DNA of 64,000 bases. Origin: Palleronia caenipelagi. Lineage in GTDB: Bacteria > Pseudomonadota > Alphaproteobacteria > Rhodobacterales > Rhodobacteraceae. The translations under genes were made by a program, and so were the position numbers. Below the pieces are notes generated by a model, which was given only the letters and a program-made list of their open reading frames with translations, had not been told where the DNA came from and searched no databases. The stretch covers positions 62,001 through 126,000 of the forward strand of contig NZ_VFSV01000009.1 in assembly GCF_007004065.1 (NCBI RefSeq), read 5' to 3'. Every line of letters begins with the position of its first letter. Positions within the stretch are counted from its first letter, which is position 1. Below are positions 61,661 through 64,000 of this stretch, in pieces.

Positions 61661-64000
61661 TGGCTGATGACAGCGATATGCTGATCTCAGCGGGGTTCTC
61701 GGTTTCCAAAATGGAGGCCGAGACCCGCAAGGTGATCGCGAAATACGAGGAAGCCGGTCGCCGGTCTGCGCAGAAATTCGACAGCGCCATGGCCCGGGTC
61801 TCGAAGAATGAGACCTTGAAAGCCACGGCACGGGAGATTGATCGGCTCGCCCGCAAATACGATCCGGCCTATGCCGCCAGTAAGAAATACCAGCGCGGCG
61901 TGACGGAGCTGAACCGCGCCCTCGAAATCGGCTCCATCACCACGAAACAATACGAGCAATCTCTTGAACGCCTCGTGATGGATCTGGAGCGCGGTGCGAC
62001 CGGTTTGGGCAAGTTCGACCGCGCCATGAAGCAAAGCGGCGGCGCCTCCCGTCGCTATGGCGGCACGATGCAGCAGGTTGGCTTTCAGGTCGGGGATTTC
62101 GCCACGCAGGTCGGGGGCGGCACCTCGGCGATGATCGCCGCCGGTCAGCAGCTGCCGCAGCTTCTCGGTGCGTTCGGCGCTTTTGGGGCTCTCGCCGGTG
62201 CCGGCGTGGCGATTGCCTTTCCACTGATCAACGCGCTCTTGAACATGGGCGATGCGGCAGATGAAGCGGGGGACAAACTCGCCTCCATCGACGGGCTCGA
62301 CCTGTCCGGCGCGAAAAGTGCGATTTCTGAACTGACCCGCCTGCAGCAGGCCTATCTCGAAGCGCTGAGCCTGTCGAAACGCCTGAGCGCCGAAGCCGCT
62401 GACGCTGCCGTCCTTTCCGCCGAACGCGAATACGAGGCACGGCTCGCTATTGTCGAGCTGGAGAAGATCCAGACAGACAACCGGCTGACAGCATTGCGGA
62501 CGGAACTGGAGGCGCGCCGGGAGCAGATGCAAGCCGTGCAGGAAGAAGCAGGTAACGCCGCACGGCTGGCACAGCTTACTTTGGAGGACTCAAAGGGGAT
62601 CAACGCAGACCCCCGCAAAGCAGCTCGAGCTGAAGAAGCGGCGGCCCAGGCGATGCTTGAAGCGGCGGATAATGCCTCGGAGTTGCGCGCCGAGATCCAG
62701 CAGATGACATCAGAGATCTCAGTCGCGGAACTCGCCTCGGAACAGCTTGGAGAAGCGCTGGCCCGGTCCTCGGATTTTGCAGAACTGACCGCGAGCTACA
62801 TGCGGGATGGGAGTTTCTCTGCGGAGGCGCTGGCCGAATATACCGGCCTGTCCGCTTATCAGGCGCAATTGCTGGCCGACGCTTTGAACTCTGGCAAGGT
62901 CGAGGCCACGACCGTCGCGGCGGCGATGGAGGACGGCGCTATCTCCGCTGATGAACTTGGCTCGATGCTCGGTGTTGCCTTGAGCAACGCAGAAGGCATT
63001 GCGTCAACAGACATGGCGGGCATGATCTGGAACAGCGTTGATGCCGCAGCAGCCCTTGCCAGTGAACTTGGTGTCTCGCTGGAACGGGCCCAGGCGATGG
63101 CCAGCACCGTCAATGCTGCCACCAGCGGCGCTGTCGGAGGTCCTGATGCGGCCCGCTTCGGGGTAATGGACGCCCAAACGCGCGGTGTCGTATTCCAACG
63201 CAACTACGACTCTGCCAGCTCTTCAGGTAAACGGCGGCGCGGATCCGGCGGGTCCCGGCGCCGCCCGACCGGTGGAGGCGGTCGGGGACGTGCTGGCGGG
63301 ATTGATCGTGAGGCGGCGCAGCGCGCGCGAGAGCTCGAAAAGATTAACGATGCTCTGGAAGAGGCCACGCAGCGATACGAAGATCAGATCGCCGAGCTGG
63401 GGAAAACGACATCCGAGATCGCCGCACAACGGGTCGAGCGAACCCTCCTGCGGCAGGCGGTCGAGGCCGGGATCGATGTTGACGCTCGATCGGCGGACGG
63501 TCAGCAAACCCTGCGGGAGCGGATCTCGGCAACGGCCTCGGAGGTCGGGCGGCTGGCGCAGGAGTACGAGGAGAGCCGGACCGCATCAAAGGCAACACAG
63601 AAGACAATCGACGGTCTCGCAAACAACCTCGCGGATGTCGCGACGGGGGCGCAGAGCCTGCGCGACGTGTTGAAGCAGGTTTGGGCACAGATTGCCCGGG
63701 ACATCCTTGTCAGCAACGTCCGAAACGCGCTCTCCAGCGTTTTCAGCTTAGCAGGCGGCGTCGCGACGGGCAGTTCGTCTGGTGGAAACATTCTCAACAC
63801 CTTTCTGGGTGGCCTCCTCGGCGGTGCGCGAGCGGTCGGCGGCCCGGTGGCTGCGGGGGTCCCCTATCTGGTCAACGAGAACACCCCGCGGTCCGAGGTC
63901 TTTGTCCCGTCCCGATGCGGCGCGGTGCTGAACGTCTCTCAGGCGCAAGCGGCGCTCGCGCGATCAGCGGGAGGGCGATCAGCCGGACCGGTCAACATCT
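61660..64000 (+). CDS. Tape measure protein (5' part, runs off the window)
   Basis: ATG 61660 overlaps the upstream stop (TGATG). The frame is open to the window end, 780 codons. It has N-terminal coiled-coil segments, a hydrophobic stretch near residue 145-190 (QVGFQVGDFATQVGGGTSAM, then LLGAFGAFGALAGAGVAIAF), long helices and a late VAAGVPYLVNENTPRSEVFV motif found near the ends of such proteins. It sets tail length. The stop is outside the window. Confidence 0.9.
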   Translation, partial: MADDSDMLISAGFSVSKMEAETRKVIAKYEEAGRRSAQKFDSAMARVSKNETLKATAREIDRLARKYDPAYAASKKYQRGVTELNRALEIGSITTKQYEQSLERLVMDLERGATGLGKFDRAMKQSGGASRRYGGTMQQVGFQVGDFATQVGGGTSAMIAAGQQLPQLLGAFGAFGALAGAGVAIAFPLINALLNMGDAADEAGDKLASIDGLDLSGAKSAISELTRLQQAYLEALSLSKRLSAEAADAAVLSAEREYEARLAIVELEKIQTDNRLTALRTELEARREQMQAVQEEAGNAARLAQLTLEDSKGINADPRKAARAEEAAAQAMLEAADNASELRAEIQQMTSEISVAELASEQLGEALARSSDFAELTASYMRDGSFSAEALAEYTGLSAYQAQLLADALNSGKVEATTVAAAMEDGAISADELGSMLGVALSNAEGIASTDMAGMIWNSVDAAAALASELGVSLERAQAMASTVNAATSGAVGGPDAARFGVMDAQTRGVVFQRNYDSASSSGKRRRGSGGSRRRPTGGGGRGRAGGIDREAAQRARELEKINDALEEATQRYEDQIAELGKTTSEIAAQRVERTLLRQAVEAGIDVDARSADGQQTLRERISATASEVGRLAQEYEESRTASKATQKTIDGLANNLADVATGAQSLRDVLKQVWAQIARDILVSNVRNALSSVFSLAGGVATGSSSGGNILNTFLGGLLGGARAVGGPVAAGVPYLVNENTPRSEVFVPSRCGAVLNVSQAQAALARSAGGRSAGPVNI

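Noticed and set aside
61687-62532. A 281-codon minus-strand frame inside the tape measure gene
   Set aside because: It is a shadow produced by GC-rich codon use. The plus frame is continuous and has tape measure features.
51008-64000. The whole right part being a gene transfer agent (RcGTA-like) cluster
   Set aside because: Some tail proteins resemble GTA ones, but the tRNA junction, integrase, repressor with operators, primase-helicase and terminase with HNH indicate a temperate phage.

Overview
The window reads as an alphaproteobacterial chromosome of the order Rhodobacterales (Roseobacter/Paracoccus-like). This rests on the GC-rich coding style, the envelope/lipid gene order at the left end, a ChpT-type phosphotransferase, an olsB-olsA ornithine-lipid pair, ribosomal protein L21 with a C-terminal helix-hairpin-helix extension, and many ATGA/GTGA stop-start overlaps. 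No genus can be named from the sequence alone.

Bases 1 to about 39,150 are ordinary host chromosome. The left block on the minus strand (fabZ, ompH/skp, bamA, rseP, dxr, cdsA, uppS, frr, pyrH) is the classic outer-membrane assembly, isoprenoid, phospholipid and ribosome-recycling cluster. miaA diverges from it. A five-domain peptide-type ABC transporter (Tat-exported binding protein, two permeases, a fused two-ATPase protein) follows at 9.8-16.3 kb. Then come a lytic transglycosylase, ssb, folate genes (pabC, pabB), shikimate genes (aroB, aroK), a small operon ending in xerD, a CNNM/CorC transporter, a CYP152-like P450, an M32 carboxypeptidase, ctaA, trmJ, a thiE-like gene, olsBA, chpT, proBA-obg, rpmA-rplU and a DUF2059 protein.

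A tRNA-Ser(CGA) gene at 39,068-39,157 marks the junction with a prophage that fills the rest of the window and runs off its right end. The prophage reads in lambda-like order: integrase (internally deleted and frameshifted), a DUF3800 cargo gene, a leftward early operon, a CI-like repressor and Cro-like gene with four matching operators, a DUF4145 cargo gene flanked by a 42-bp repeat, a small adenine methyltransferase, a P4-type primase and SF3 helicase, a repeat-rich non-coding stretch that may be a replication origin, a possible late regulator followed by a terminator, HNH nuclease, small and large terminase, HK97-type portal, ClpP-like protease, capsid, connector proteins, tail tube, tail assembly chaperone with a probable -1 frameshift, and the start of the tape measure protein.

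The points most worth a second look are the TCTGCCCC repeat array (50.6-50.9 kb), the repeat-flanked DUF4145 cassette (44.9-46.0 kb), the four-operator immunity system, the frameshifted tail chaperone, the broken integrase, the Q/tR'-like late control region, and a CYP152-like P450 that lacks the family's Arg-Pro pair.
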